Of a stretch of 64,000 nt of DNA, positions 46,690 to 58,922 are shown in pieces. The stretch is taken from contig MU008174.1 of the NCBI GenBank assembly GCA_010909165.1, positions 1,161,972-1,225,971 of the forward strand, read 5' to 3'. Position 1 is the first letter of the stretch. Every line of letters starts with the position of its first letter. The translations under genes were made by a program, and so were the position numbers. The stretch is from Anthoceros angustus. Its lineage: Eukaryota; Streptophyta; Anthocerotopsida; Anthocerotales; Anthocerotaceae. The notes below the pieces were generated by a model that saw only the letters and a program-made list of their open reading frames with translations, made no database searches and had not been told where the DNA came from.

Positions 46690-49600
46690 TATTGGGAGTC
46701 TTGAGTGTGATACATGGATGCTACCCATTGAGTCCGAAAGTTCCGACCGTGAAGAGAAGACTCAAAGAAGAAGACAACGCTGCCGTGGAGCGAGGCGAAG
46801 GGGTCAGCATCGAGAGCCGAGGAGAGCAAGCAACGCACTGGGAGGAGCCAAGAAGCAAGCAACAGCCGCTAGGACCGATAAATCCTTGTCTTCGACCTCC
46901 GTCAACTTGTGCACTGTGAACTCAAGAACTTTTGGACAGGCGTTGCTATAGAGATCTCTAGACCAACAATCGTTGCCGGGATAGTGACGACGTCATGGCG
47001 ACTTCGCCTTTTGCAATAACTACAAGCCATACCCACCGTATGGAGAGAAGAAGGGTATGAAGATCCGACGAGTTTGTTGAACGCTTTGAGCAACTAACCA
47101 TTGCAAATCGTGAACTGGGATCTGCAGCGATTCATTCTTCTACGGAGTTCTTCGGAGGCCAGCCAAGTGGTACAAGAGGGAGTACCTCAAGGCACCCCAA
47201 AGAACCTTCAACGAATCAAGAAAGCCTTTTGTGAGAGGTTCAGGGAATAGATGTAGAAGGCTACGTGTTGTCAAAGTTGGAGTTTTTGAGGAGAAGAAGG
47301 AAGGAGACCTTGCAAGCTTATGTTGAGAGGTTTCTTAACTTGCGTGATCGTAGTGGTCCTCACTCGATTTGTGCCATTCGGTGGTTGCTAAGGGGTTAGA
47401 TCCCGAGATGGGCCGACATGTGAGGTGCAAGCGGAGAAAAGACGAGACAAGGCCATCAAGGCGGCACTCAACTACGAAGAATCCAACTCCTTGGACAAGA
47501 AGAAGCACAAGAAGGAAAAGAGCAAGAAGAAGAAGTCCAAGCGAGGGAAGAAGGACAAGGGATCTTCGTCGGAGGAGGAAACTTGAGGAGAGTGACTCCT
47601 CTCAAGACTCAGACTGGAGGACTCTTCCTGAGGATGGCAGACGGAGGAAGAATCCTCAAGACGAGACGCAGGAAGAAGAAGAAGGTTGGCGTAAGAAGAA
47701 ACCAGAGGCTCGAGGATCAAGGGAGCTGGCTGTAAAACAAGAGGTCGCTAGTGCTAAGAAGGAAGTGGAACAAGTCAAGAGGAGGCTGAAGTCACAAGAA
47801 GGTGCAACAAAGAAGAAATGAAGATGGAGGAAATGATGAGCAAATTCGAGAAGTTTCACCTCAACGTGAAGGAGCATGAGAAGAGGAGAGCGCATCCAAA
47901 GGCTCGGGCTAACTGCTTTGTTCCACTTGTGGCCAGCCACACCAAGTCCAACTGCCATGTGGCCAAGGTGCACATGCTCGCCACGAGGAGGAGGAAGAGG
48001 ATCGCTGGAGGATACCTACCGATCCGTGGAGGTTTCTGTGGACAACAAGACCCCAAGACCGCCCATCCATCGATGCTGCGAAATTCCATGGGGCGCATTC
48101 GTAACAACAAGTGCCTGTGGTTGCTAACCAAGCAACGGTGCGGTTCACACAATCAGGGGCTTTGGTCATTATGCAAATAGCAATCGCACAAGACAAAGCC
48201 AATGGTGACTACGAACGGCCGTGCAAGACGCAAACAACATGTAGCGGGAGTGTCACTTGCCCAAACCGAGGAAGACTGCTCAATTGCTCAACCACCGTGA
48301 TGGGGTTCAAAGAAGACAACGCTGCCGTGGAGCGAGGCGGTGCGGGAGGCGAGGAGAGCACGCAACGCACTGGGAGGAGCCAAGAAGCAAGCAACAGCTG
48401 CCTAGGACCGACAGCCATCCTTGTCTTCGACCTCCGTCAACTTGTGCACTGTGAACTCAAGAACTTTTGGACAGGCGTTGCTATGAGAGATCCTGCTAGA
48501 CCAAGCAATTCGGATAGTGACGACGTCATGGCGACTTTTCCTTTTGCAATAACTACTACAGCCATACCCGTATGGAGAGAAGAAGGGTATGAAGATCCGA
48601 CGAGTTTGTTGAACGAGAGCAACTAACCATTGCAAATCGTGAACTGGGATCTGGCAGCATTCACTCTTCTACGGAGTTCTTCGGAGGCCAGCCAAGTGGT
48701 ACAAGAGGGAGTACCTCAAGGCATCAAGACTCCGAACCTTCAACGAATCAAGAAAGCCTTTTGTGAGAGGTTCAGGGAATAGATGTAGAAGGCTACGTGT
48801 TGTCAAAGTTGGAGTTTTTGAGGAGAAGAAGGAAGGAGACCTTGCAAGCTTATGTTGAGAGGTTTCTTAACTTGCGTGATCGTAGTGGTCCTCACGATTA
48901 CATTCGGTGGTTGCTAAGGGGTTAGATCCCGAGATGGGCCGACATGTGAGGCAAGCGGAGAAAAGACGTAGACAAGGCCATCAAGGCGGCACTCAACTAC
49001 GAAGAATCCAACTCCTTGGACAAGAAGAAGCACAAGAAGGAAAAGAGCAAGAAGAAGAAGTCCAAGCGAGGGAAGAAGGACAAGGGATCTTCGTCGGAGG
49101 AGGAATCTTCAGAGGAGAGTGACTCCTCTCAAGACTCAGACTGAGGACTCTTCCTGAGGATGGCACGGAGGAAGAATCCTCAAGACGAGAGGCAGGAAGA
49201 AGAAGAAGGTTGACGCTAAGAAGAAACCAGGCTCGAGGATCAAGGGAGCTGGCGGGGCTAAACAAGAGGTCGCTAGTGCTAAGAAGGAAGTGGAACAAGT
49301 CAAGAGGAGGCTGAAGGCTGCAAGAAGGTGCAGAAGAAATGAAGATGGAGGAAATGATGAGCAAATTCGAGAAGTTTCACCTCAACGCGTGAAGGAGCAT
49401 GAGAAGAGGAGAGCGCATCCACTCGGGCTAACTGCTTTGTTCCACTTGTGGCCAGCCACACCAAGTCCAACTCATGTGGCCAAGGTGCACATGCTCGCCA
49501 CGAGGAGGAGGAAGAGGATCGCTGGAGGATACCTACCGGATCCGTGAGGTTTCCTGTGGACAACAAGATCCCAAGACCGCCCATCCATCGATGCTGCGAA

Positions 49601-50000
49601 ATTCCATGGCATTCGTAACAACAAGTGCCTGTGGTTGCTAACCAAGCAACGGTGCGGTTCGCTTGGGGCTTTGGTCATTATGCAAATAGCTGTTCATCAG
49701 CAACAAGACAGGCCAATGGTGACTACGAACGGCTGTGCCAAGACTGCAAACAACAGGGTCATGTAGCGGGGAGTGTCACCTGCCCAAATCCGAGGAAGAC
49801 TGTTCGAATTGCTCAACCACCTGTGACAGGGGTTCAGCAAGCAGCATCCCAAGGAGCTGTGGCAGCCATGCACGTGGAGGATGCCCTTATGGCTGTTTGG
49901 GAGGATGCGGAAGCCATGGTGTTGCGGGAGCTAGATGGACTGGGGGGTGCAGGAGGAGACTACTACGGAGAGGCTGCAGCCATGGTGGCGCACTAGGAAT
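46690..50000 (+). pseudogene. Gypsy gag (duplicated and broken)
   Basis: Each copy shows a Retrotrans_gag-like stretch (FGGQPSGTREYLK, then ESRKAFCERFREW-type sequence near 47150-47250 and 48690-48790). A Lys/Glu/Ser-rich charged region (KKHKKEKSKKKKSKRGKKDK near 49021-49083) and a predicted coiled coil at 47730-47880 and 49260-49400 follow. A zinc-knuckle-like CQDCKQQGHVAGSVTC lies near 49735-49783, in the second copy; the equivalent in copy 1 is damaged. Frames change repeatedly. The role in an intact element is particle formation and RNA packaging. Confidence 0.75.
46762..49836. repeat. ~1.54-kb tandem duplication of the Gypsy gag region
   Basis: Copies are 46762-48306 and 48307-49836. 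The phrase caaagaagacaacgctgccgt marks both starts. The right edge reads ggggttcagc and the junction ggggttcaaag, so about 3-4 bp of microhomology (TTCA/TCAA) are visible. Confidence 0.88.
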
Positions 50001-50019
50001 GAAAAGCTAGGAGGAAGTC

Positions 50020-53000
50020 ATGAAGAAGAAAGAGACGGAGGTGGAATCACCACAAAGTCAAGAGAGCACTCCAAGCCCGGAGGGAACGGATCTAGAGGAG
50101 ACACTTGAGAAGGAGAACCCCGAGAAGGAAGAATCAAGGAGTGAATCGCCTGGGGCCATGCCGGAGAAAAGAAGTTCCAAAGAAAAGGGAGAGGAAACCC
50201 GAGTTTCCACCGGACGCGCCGGAAGTCATGGAGATGATAGAGGAGGAATTGACCAAGACAAATCGAGCTGTGATCCCGAGGGCAGAAGTCCTCGGTTAGC
50301 AACCGCCGTTGCTAAGGCGGCCGCTAAGCAACCGCACGTTGTTGCTAAGCAACCGCGCTGGGAAGAAGGAGGGACCGATCGAGGACCATTTAACCTTGCA
50401 AGCCATCATGGATCAGCATTTGCTATCACGCTTGGTCAACTATTGAAGGACAACCCAAGTACAACAAGTTCGAGGGCCTTGCAAGAAGCGCAACCCAAGA
50501 GGAAGAGGCGATTGCCCAAGCCAGACCAAGGGTGCCGACCCTACCAACCTAGTGTCCATGATAGACCAAGGGCCGGAGCCGCAAGGAGATCGTCGCTTAT
50601 CAAGGGTTCCCGGATCGGATCCGGTGAACATCATGACGGAAGCAATAGCAAGGAAGCTTGGGTTGGACATTGAGCATACTACAGGCCGATTACCGACATG
50701 TCAAAAATGCACTGTGGGAGAATCAAGGAGTAACCACCATCATAGGGACCATTCCCTATCTCATGGACTATGTGGTTATCCGGCAAGGCGCCGGTACGAC
50801 ATCCTATTGGGAAGGACCGTCAGATGGCTCAAGATGCAAGATGACTTGGGGAGGAAGGAAGTGGCTTTTAAGCCAATGGATTGGGGACCCCAAGACGAAG
50901 GAGGCCGAATTTGTTTGAGTTGGAGCAGGATACCACCGTGGGGAGACTCCTACAAAGAACGGAAGGATACACATCACCGGAGAAACATCCGACTGGAGGA
51001 AGAAGGAACTGGACAAATTTCCTTTTGCACATATCGCATGGTCGATGAGGAGGAAGAGTATAGGAGGGATATCCCTTACTCCCTCAATTTGGTGGACCGC
51101 TGGGTTCATGGAGGACCGCACTGGAGGAGAGGGACAAGAACCGCTAACGAGGCGCTTGTTAAGGAAGCATCACCGATTCAAAAGGCGGTTGCTAAGGAAG
51201 CAAGACGACGAGGTGTTAAGGATCGAGGAGAGTGAGGGTGAGCCAGATCATTCGATTCACCTCCGAGGACCTATTTAGGGAGTGGGGATGAGGGAAGAGG
51301 ACCCTCGTGAACCGGAGGAAGGGTTTGGTGAGAGTTCAGACCCGTGGAGCGAGAATGGGTACAAGCGATTAATGTGGAGGTATTGCGAAGGTGCTGAAGT
51401 TTGCAAATTTGAACCGGGAAGAAGGAATGAAATCCCGAGTTCATCGACGTGTTTGCCTCGAGTGATGATATGAAGGGATTCCCAAGAAGTGGGGAGCATA
51501 GGATCGATTTGGAGCCGGAGCGACTCCGGCGAATTCCCAATACAAGCTGAACCCAAAGTACTCATCAAGGTGAAGGAGCAATTGAATTGTACTTGAAGGC
51601 GACGCCATCTATCCAATCAACACGGAGGTGGAATCACCACAAAGTAGCACTCCAAGCCCGGAGGGAACGGATCTAGAGGAGACACTTGAGAAGGAGAACC
51701 CCGAGAAGGAAGAATCAAGGAGTGAATCGCCTGGGGCCATGCGAGAAAAAGAAGTTCCAAGAAAAGGGAGAGGAACCCCGAGTTTCCACCGGACGTCGCC
51801 GGAAGTCATGGAGATGATAGAGGAGGAATTGACCAAGGCATCGAGCTGTGATCCCGAGACGCAGAAGTCCTCCCGTTAGCAACCGCCCGTTGCTAAGGCG
51901 GGGCTAAGCAAGCACGCGTTGTTGCTAAGGGAGCAACCGCGATCGGGAAGAAGGAGGGACGACGAGGACCATTTAACCTTCAAGCCATCATGGATCGATT
52001 TGCCATAACGTTTGGTCAACTATTGAAGGACAACCCAAGTACAACAAGTTCGGGCCTTGCAAGCGCAACCCAAGAGGAAGAGGCGATTGCCCAAGCCAGA
52101 CCAAGGGTGCTGACCCTCTGACAACCTAGTGTCCATGATAGACCAAGGGCCAGCAAGTGGAGATCGTCTCATCAAGCGGGTTCCCGGATCGGATCCGGGT
52201 GAACATCATGACGGAAGCAATAGCAAGGAAGCTTGGGTTGGACATTGAGCATACCAAAGGTCGAGATTGGTATGTCAAAAATGCACTGTGGGAGGCAAGG
52301 AGTAACCATCATAGGGACCATTCCCTATCTCATGGACTATGTGGTTATCCGGCAAGGCGCCGGTACGACATCCTATTGGGAAGGACCTGTATGGCTCAAG
52401 ATGCAAGATGACTTGGGGAGGAAGGAAGTGGCTTTTAAGCCAATGGATTGGGGACCCCAAGACGAAGGAGGGCGAATTTGTTTGAGTTGGAGCAGGATAC
52501 CTCGTGGGGAGACTCCTACGGAAGGATACACATCGGAGAAACATCCGACTGGAGGAAGAAGGGGAATCGACAAATTTCCTTTTGCACATATCGCATGGTC
52601 GATGAGGAGGAAGAGTATAGGAGGGATATCCCTTACTCCCTCAATTTGGTGGACCTTTGGTTCATGGAGGACCCTCGTGAACCGGAGGAAGCTCAACAAA
52701 GCAACCGCCGTTGCTAACGAGGCGCTAAGGCATCGATTCGAAAAGGCGGTTGCTAAGGAAGCAACCGATTCGACAAGTTGCTAAGGAAGGGCGAGGCCGG
52801 TCAAGTGAAGGGTGAGCCAGATCATTCGATTCACCTCTGAGGACCTATTTAGGGAGTGGGGCATGAGGGAAGAGGACCCTCGTGAACCGGAGGAAGGGTT
52901 TGGTGAGAGTTCAGACCCGTGGAGCGAGAATGGGTACAAGCGGACGAGATTAAGGATGTGGAGGTATTGCCCGAAGGTGCTGAAGTTTGCACGCCTGGAA

Positions 53001-53140
53001 CCAGCGTTGGAAGAAATGGCGCTCCTTCTTCATCGTGTTTGCCTTGGTGAGATATGAAGGGATTCCCAAGAAGTGGGGAGCATAGGATCGATTTGGAGCC
53101 GGAGCGACTCGTCGAATTCCCAATACGAACCCAAAGTACT
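50020..53140 (+). pseudogene. Gypsy protease and pol N-terminal region (duplicated, broken)
   Basis: Both copies contain an aspartic-protease-like segment: VNIMTEAIARKLGLDIEHT near 50626-50680 and 52201-52255, IIGTIPYLMDYVVIRQGAG near 50740-50795, and YDILLGRT. The usual Asp-Ser/Thr-Gly just before VNIM cannot be read cleanly in either copy because of deletions. An acidic stretch (LEETLEKENPEKEESRSES) precedes it. In an intact element this enzyme matures the polyprotein. Confidence 0.7.
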
Positions 53141-53205
53141 CACTGAAGGTGAAGGAGCAGCTTGAATTGTACTTGAAGGCAGACGTCATCTATCCAATCG
53201 TCAAC
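50035..53205. repeat. ~1.59-kb tandem duplication of the Gypsy protease region
   Basis: Copies are 50035-51621 and 51622-53205. ACGGAG is present at the left edge (50035-50040), the junction (51622-51627) and the right edge (53206-53211). The copies differ by many small indels. Confidence 0.9.
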
Positions 53206-53815
53206 ACGGAGTGGGTGGCTCCGATCGTTGTGGTTCCGAAGAAGCAGCCTGGAAAGATTCGAGTATGCCAAGACTGGAGGAAGCTCAACAAAGCAACCAA
53301 GAAGGACCATTTCCTCGCCATTCATCGACAACATCCTGGACTTGGTGGTCGGAAGATGTGTGTACTGCTCTTGACCTGCACTGGGTACAATCGCACTTGA
53401 GGGAGAGTGATGCCTCAATACCTTCACACGGATTGGGGACCTTCGACAAGAGAAGTGCGTCGGATTGACGGAGCGCCGTTCCTTCATGCGGAGCATGGTT
53501 GAGATCTTCAAGGAGTATCTCCACAAGTTCATGGAGGTATTCCTAGATGATTTTGTGTGTTTGGGAGTGTGGAGGAGCACCGGATCACTTTGTTTGGGCG
53601 AGGTGTCGTGAAACTCAACTTTGCCTACATCCCGAGAAATGCTACTTTGGCATGCGGGAGGGATTTTGTTGCACGTAATTTCAAAGACGGGCATCAAGTT
53701 GATCCGCATAAGGTGAAGATGATTGTTGCCCCAAAGCTCCAACAACTCTCAAGGAACTCGGGGTTCCTTGGCATGGTGGGCTACTGACGTTTTGTGCCTA
53801 ACTTTGCTAGGGTCA
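53140..53815 (+). pseudogene. Gypsy reverse transcriptase
   Basis: VKEQLELYLKADVIYPI-type sequence starts near 53150, then WVAPIVVVPKKQPGKIRVCQ and DWRKLNKATKKDHF. After a frameshift near 53340, pieces include LTGAPFLHAEHG-type sequence near 53465-53500 and the catalytic FLDDF at 53540-53554. HQVDPHKVKMI near 53695-53725 follows, as in the RT connection region. At least three frameshifts and a stop at 53785 disrupt it. Confidence 0.85.
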
Positions 53816-54220
53816 CCACCGACCATTTTGTTGAGGAAGGACCAAGAGTGGACCGACCGAGAGGAGGCAGATTTCAAGATTTGAGGACCACGTTGGTAAC
53901 AGCCCCAACCCTCAAGGGACCGGATTGGAGCAAGAAGTTCCATGTTTACGTGGATGTTTCCGCCGCCATTGGTACGCCTTGAGCCGGATGACAAGAAGAG
54001 GGACTACCCAATCTACTACGACGGCAACTCACCGATGCGGAGCGCAAGTACACAACAACCGAAAGGGAAGCCTTGGGATGGTGTATTCGAAGAAAAGTTT
54101 CGTCATTATCTCCTCTCCTATGAGTTTGTGTTCCATGTTGACCATTTTGCTCTCAAGCATCTTGTCAACAAGGCGGATCTTCCCGCATAGCTCGTTGGAT
54201 CTTCTGTAAGAGTTCACATT
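53816..54220 (+). pseudogene. Gypsy RNase H
   Basis: TLVTAPTLKGPDWSKKFHVY near 53890-53950 leads into VDVSAAIGT, the Asp-containing RNase H start. ERKYTTTEREALGMVYS-type sequence lies near 54040-54095, and FRHYLLSYEFVFHVDHFALK near 54095-54155. Frames shift at several points. Confidence 0.8.
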
Positions 54221-54559
54221 CACGGTGGAGACACGTGAGGGGAAGAAGCATGTGAATGACTACTTGTCTCGCTTGAAGACGGAGAAGGTGGAGCATGATC
54301 AAGAAGATCATTTTCCGGATGAAGCTTTCTGGAGGAGGATGAGGAGAGTGCTAGGCCCAATGCCAAGTTGATCGGAAACGGAGGGCACCAAATGAGAAGG
54401 GAGGGAGAAGTTTTGCGCCACCTATGAGGAGGTCTTTCGCTTTTAGCAACAGTCGACCAATGACTCACAACAAGAAGAGGTTGTTCTATACTTCTCCGCA
54501 CTGCTGTTAAGCGACAAGCCGCATGGTAGGGCCGATGGAGTTGAGAGGTTGTGGGTCAA

Positions 54560-55575
54560 GGATGGTCAAAAGGACCGGGTTCTCGCGCCTTGCATGAGGA
54601 GGAGGCCGGAGGTCACTACGCTACCAACGTGACTGTAAGAAGATCAGGAGGTGGTATTGGTGGCCAACCTTGCATAGATGCTAGGGAGTTCATCAAGCTG
54701 CCAGTGATGCATGTCAAAGGGTTGAAGCCAACCAGACCACACAGGCCATTGGTCCCTATCCTAGCCTTGGCGCCTTTGAGAAGTGGGGATTGACTTCACC
54801 GATTCAACCCAAGACCAAGGGGAGCCAATCAATATATTCGTAGCAACTCACTGCACCCGCATGGTGGAAGCTCAAGCCTTGGGACACAGAAATGTGGTGG
54901 CTGTGTTCTTGTTTGAGCATATCATCACAAGGTACGGGGTTGGAGTTGGTTAGCGGGTACCCATTTCATCAACGAGGTGATCTCACACATGGTGAAGTAT
55001 TTCAACATCAGCCACGGAAGACCACCCCTACAACCCCAAGGCGAATGGACTCACGAGAAAGCTAATGGATTGCTTTGTGATCCTCAACAAGTTAACCATC
55101 ACTACACCTACGATTGGGACCGAAGCTTCACTCGCCAGGGCGATAGAGCGGAGAAGGTGACACAATGCACTCTACTACCTCACCTATGGGCACTCACCAC
55201 ATGCCCATTGAGTTTGAAGTGCCAACGTTGAGAGTCCAAGAGCATAAGAGGATGACGGTGGAGGAGAGCCGCTTGGAGAGGCTCATAGGCTTTGTTCAGA
55301 CATGGAGAGTAGGAACAAGCCTTGGCGCCCCACGTAACGCCCAAGAGAAGAGGAAGGAATGGCATGACCTAAGTCGCAAAAACAAGAGTACGTTGTTCGG
55401 GACTTGCGTCAGATGACAGTACATGCACTTCGGAAGTCGCATCTTAGATGGATGGGTCCCTACAGCTGCAAGTGTTCGACAATGGATCCATACAAACAGA
55501 ACTTGATGGACTCGCTACAACCAGGTCAATGGTTGGCGCGTGAAGAAGTATTATTAATAAGTTGGCGGGACGCCA
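54560..55575 (+). pseudogene. Gypsy integrase, first copy
   Basis: The zinc-binding region is damaged (GGHYATNVTV, then WWPTL-like sequence near 54655). The core is readable in pieces: LVATHC-type sequence near 54840, NVVAVFLFEHIITRYG near 54890-54940, HFINEVISHMVKYFNISHG near 54966-55018, NPKANGLTEKANGL-type sequence, and the C-terminal LRVQEHKRMTVEESRLERL near 55229-55285. The tandem junction follows downstream, after a polypurine-like run and a partial LTR. Confidence 0.8.
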
Positions 55576-55593
55576 ACAAATGAGAAGGGAGTA

Positions 55594-56009
55594 TGTGGTG
55601 ACCACATGGGTACTCGACCCCTCGGAAAGGAGTGTTTTTTTGTTTTGTGTTTAAGTTGTGAGAATCGTGTGGAGTTGGAATGTGAAGTAGGTTAGGAAAT
55701 AAGAAAAGTCTACTAGAGCCTAGTAGGAGGAAGAGAGTCTAGTCCCGATCCCGGATGTAACCTTGGAGGTTGGCCGCCGCTGCTAAACGCGGCGCTAGGG
55801 CCGATACAGTGACTGTTGTTATGACAAAGAACCGACGGGAGCTGCTATGGTAGCAACCAAGTCGGAGTTATTTTCCGATAAATCGGAAAACCAATTGAGC
55901 GAAATCATTGGAAATACCCAACGGAAGTAACGGGGGGGGTCCTATTAAGTCCAAGGAAGGGACAAGGAATATTTGCAGAAGTGCGAAGGCGCCACACCTC
56001 AAGCTCGAG
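55594..56009 (+). repeat. Partial Gypsy LTR (first ~415 bp)
   Basis: Begins TGTGGTGACCACATGGG like both full LTRs and stops at the tandem junction, where integrase sequence resumes. Confidence 0.9.
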
Positions 56010-56957
56010 CGTGACTGTAAGAAGATCTTGGAGGCGGGGTATTGGTGGCCAACCTTGCACGATGCTAGGGAGTTCATCAAGCGTTGTGATGCATGTCAAA
56101 GGGTTGGGAAGCCAACCAGACCACAGGCCATTGGTCCCTATCCTAGCCTTGGCGCCTTTGAGAAGTGGGGATTGACTTGTGGGCGATTCAACCCAAGACC
56201 AAGGAGCCGGAACCAATATATTCGGTAGCAACGGACTCTGCCGCATGGTGGAAGCTCAAGCCTTGCCGTGGACACACAAATGTGGTGGCAGTTCTTGTTT
56301 GAGCATATCATCACAAGGTACGGTGCCGTTGGAGTTGGTTAGCGGGGTACCCATTTCATCAACGAGGTGATCTCACACATGGCAAGTATTTCAACATCAG
56401 CCACGGAAGACCACCCCTACAACCCCAAGGCGAATGGACTCACGGAGAAAGCTAATGGGTTGCTTTGCAGGATCCTTAACAAGTTAACCATCACTTACAC
56501 CTACGATTGGGACCGGAAGCTTCACTCAGCGTTGTGGGCGTATAGGACAGCGGAGAAGGTGACCACACAATAGACTCCCTACTACCTCACCTATGGGCAT
56601 TCACCAGTCATGCCCATTGAGTTTGAAGTGCCAACGTTGAGAGTCCAAGAGCATAAGAGGATGACGGTGGAGGAGAGCCATTGAGAGGCTCATAGGCTTT
56701 GTTCAGACATGGAGTAGGAACAAGCCTTGGCGATCTGAGCGTCAAGAAGAGGAAGGAATGGCATGACCAAGCGCAAAAACAAGAGTACGTTGTTCGGGAC
56801 TTGGCGTTCAGTGACAACGTACATGCACTTCCACGAAGGCATCTTAGATGGATGGGTCCCTACAGCTGCAAGTGTTCGACAATGGATCCATACAACGCAA
56901 CAGTGGACCCTCGCCAACCGGGGTCAATGGTTGGCGTGAAGAAGTATTACCAATAAG
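56010..56957 (+). pseudogene. Gypsy integrase, second (better) copy
   Basis: YWWPTLHDAREFIKRCDACQ near 56040-56098 holds the zinc-binding Cys pair. FLFEHIITRYG, HFINEVISHMASISTSATED (frameshifted), NPKANGLTEKANGLLCRILN near 56425-56480 with the catalytic Glu in LTEK, YTYDWDRKLHSALWAYRTAE and PYYLTYGHSPVMPIEFEVP follow. It ends with the LRVQEHKRMTVEES and SRNKPW tail near 56640-56735. One stop and several frameshifts remain. Confidence 0.85.
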
Positions 56958-56975
56958 TTGGCGGGACGCCAACAA

Positions 56976-56990
56976 ATGAGAAGGGGAGTA
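56976..56990 (+). other. Gypsy polypurine tract
   Basis: ATGAGAAGGGGAGTA directly precedes the 3' LTR start at 56991. The same run with one G fewer precedes the partial LTR at 55594. Confidence 0.65.
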
Positions 56991-57404
56991 TGTGGTGACC
57001 ACATGGGTACTCCCCCCCTCGGAAAGGAGTGTTTTTGTTTTGTGTTTAAGTTGTGAGAATCGTGTGGAGTTGGAATGTGAAGTAGGTTAGGAAATAAGAA
57101 AAGTCTACTAGAGCCTAGTAGGAGGAAGAGAGTCTAGTCCCGATCCCGGATGTAACCTTGGAGGTTAGCTCGGCCGTTGCTACGTGCTAGGGCCGATCTA
57201 AGGACTGTTGCTATGACAAAGAACCGACTCGGGAGCTCTGCTATGGTAGCAACCAAGTCGGAGTTATTTTCCGATAAATCGGAAAACCTAATTGAGCGAA
57301 ATCATTGGAAATACGGGAAGTAACGGGGGGTCCTATTAACGATTTCCAAGGAAGGGACAAGGAATATTTGCAGCGGATGGCGGCGCCACACCTCAAGCTC
57401 GGGC

Positions 57405-57725
57405 GTGGACCGTGAGGAGGCGGGAGAAGCGCGCGTCGCAATGAGTCGGCGCAGCAGCGCCTCAAGAGGGCCGATCGGGTGGAATGGCAGTCCGGGGGTG
57501 GATGCGGATGAAGCAGAGGCCAGGCCGAGACGGCAGGCTAGGCAGGAGGAGCCGAGGCGGCGAACGAAGACTGTGGAGGAGCTCGGGCGGGCGGCGGAAG
57601 AAAGAGCAACAGCGATCAGAAATCGCCCAGGAGTGGGGAATAATCGGGCCGAGCAGCCTGGAGAAGGCCGGGCGCGGTGCGTACCGGGTACAGAAAGAAT
57701 CGAGAAGAGCAGGCAGCGTAAGTGA
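57405..57725 (+). other. Coding-like tract 1 inside the 3' LTR
   Basis: An open stretch of 106 codons, Arg/Ala/Glu-rich (RPRRQARQEEPRRRTKTVEE), whose counterpart at 41334-41790 in the 5' LTR is open in parts. No domain is recognisable, and the composition alone could keep the frame open. Confidence 0.35.
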
Positions 57726-58182
57726 GGGGCCGAGGAATTGCCAGAAGGAAGGAGGGCGTGCACGGTAGGGTGCGACTGGTGGCACGCACAAGGGAGCCGC
57801 GATTAGAGAGGCGCACTGGGGTGCTCAACCATTGCAGGATTGCACCTCACATATTTGAGGAAGGCGAATTGGCTTGAGGAGCAAAGTGCGCGAGGCGAAT
57901 TGAGTAGGGTTCCAAGTGGTGGTGTGACGCCAAGTCGTGGAGACACGGAGATACGGGCCGAGGGGCAAACAATGATGGTGGGAGGGAGGTGGATTCCAGG
58001 AGAAAGTCACGCCATCGGGAGATGGGTACGAGGAGCCGAGGGAGCAAGGGGGATCCTCACCGCTGGTTAAGAAGGAATTTCGAGTGAGGAGTCGACCAAA
58101 AAAGGGCACACCGATGTAAGGCTTGTGGGAAGTCGCAATGGCGGTGTAGCCGGACACTTTCCAGAACTCTAGGCTCGGCCAT

Positions 58183-58922
58183 GTGACAAGGAGCATGGGA
58201 CCTAAGAAGAACACTCCGTGGCCATTGAGGCCATTACCATCGCAATGGCCCAACATGGGGCAATCGGAGAGTGAAAGCGGTTCCTTGGTGGCTAAGCATC
58301 ACTTGTCCTTCATGGACAAAAAGTGGTGCTACAAGAGCTTAATTGGTTCGGAGTGCAGACACATGAGGGAGAAGGCCAGGGGAAGGCAACACGAGAACCA
58401 ACCCCGCACTGGAATATTCATTGTTCCAGCGTCTATGAGAGGCAAGAGGAATGTGGTGGAATAATCATTGATCCTTTCAGAAGCCATCTCCCAAAAGTCG
58501 CAGGAGGCACAAGCCGCCATTGCTCCCACATTGTCTAGGGTGGAGAATGGTGGGTCACCAACAAGTTAGACCTCGAGTGGCCGGATTAGCCAGTGATCCT
58601 GTGCTCTCACTCACTAAGAAGCTAGAGCACATTGTCGACCATTTCTTGTCTTTCTATGAGGTGGTGAGAGGGTCCAAGATAGATTGGGCTAGGATGTTCT
58701 ATGACACAGCGTGGAGAGGGACCACTTGACCCTACCATCACCCTCACTATCTCCCTTCTTAATCCACATTTTGACCATGCCAAGTTGCCGGAGGATAGAG
58801 ATGGTCTCACCTTCCATGCCCGGAGGCCGGTGTTTGAAAGAAGGAAGCCCAAAGAGGAGTCGAGGAAGAGGCCATCTCCAAAGGGCACCGGGAGTGAAGA
58901 TGAGAAGTCCAAGTGTCCATGA
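58183..58922 (+). other. Coding-like tract 2 inside the 3' LTR
   Basis: Plus-strand pieces read KKLEHIVDHFLSFYEVVRG then SKIDWARMFYDTA near 58615-58710, and DGLTFHARRPVFERRKPKEE near 58799-58858. The same peptides can be read in both halves of the duplicated 5' LTR segment (42700-43000 and 43730-44030). The composition is that of a globular protein, but I recognise no family. It may be an extra open frame of this lineage or captured sequence. Confidence 0.45.

Larger units (their letters stand above)
54628..57403. repeat. ~1.39-kb tandem duplication: integrase plus LTR start
   Basis: Copies are 54628-56009 and 56010-57403. CGTGAC is found at the left edge and junction; CGTGGAC is at the right edge inside the 3' LTR. 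The unit crosses the internal/LTR boundary, so it could not have been copied faithfully by reverse transcription of a standard template and probably arose in DNA or in assembly. Confidence 0.9.
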
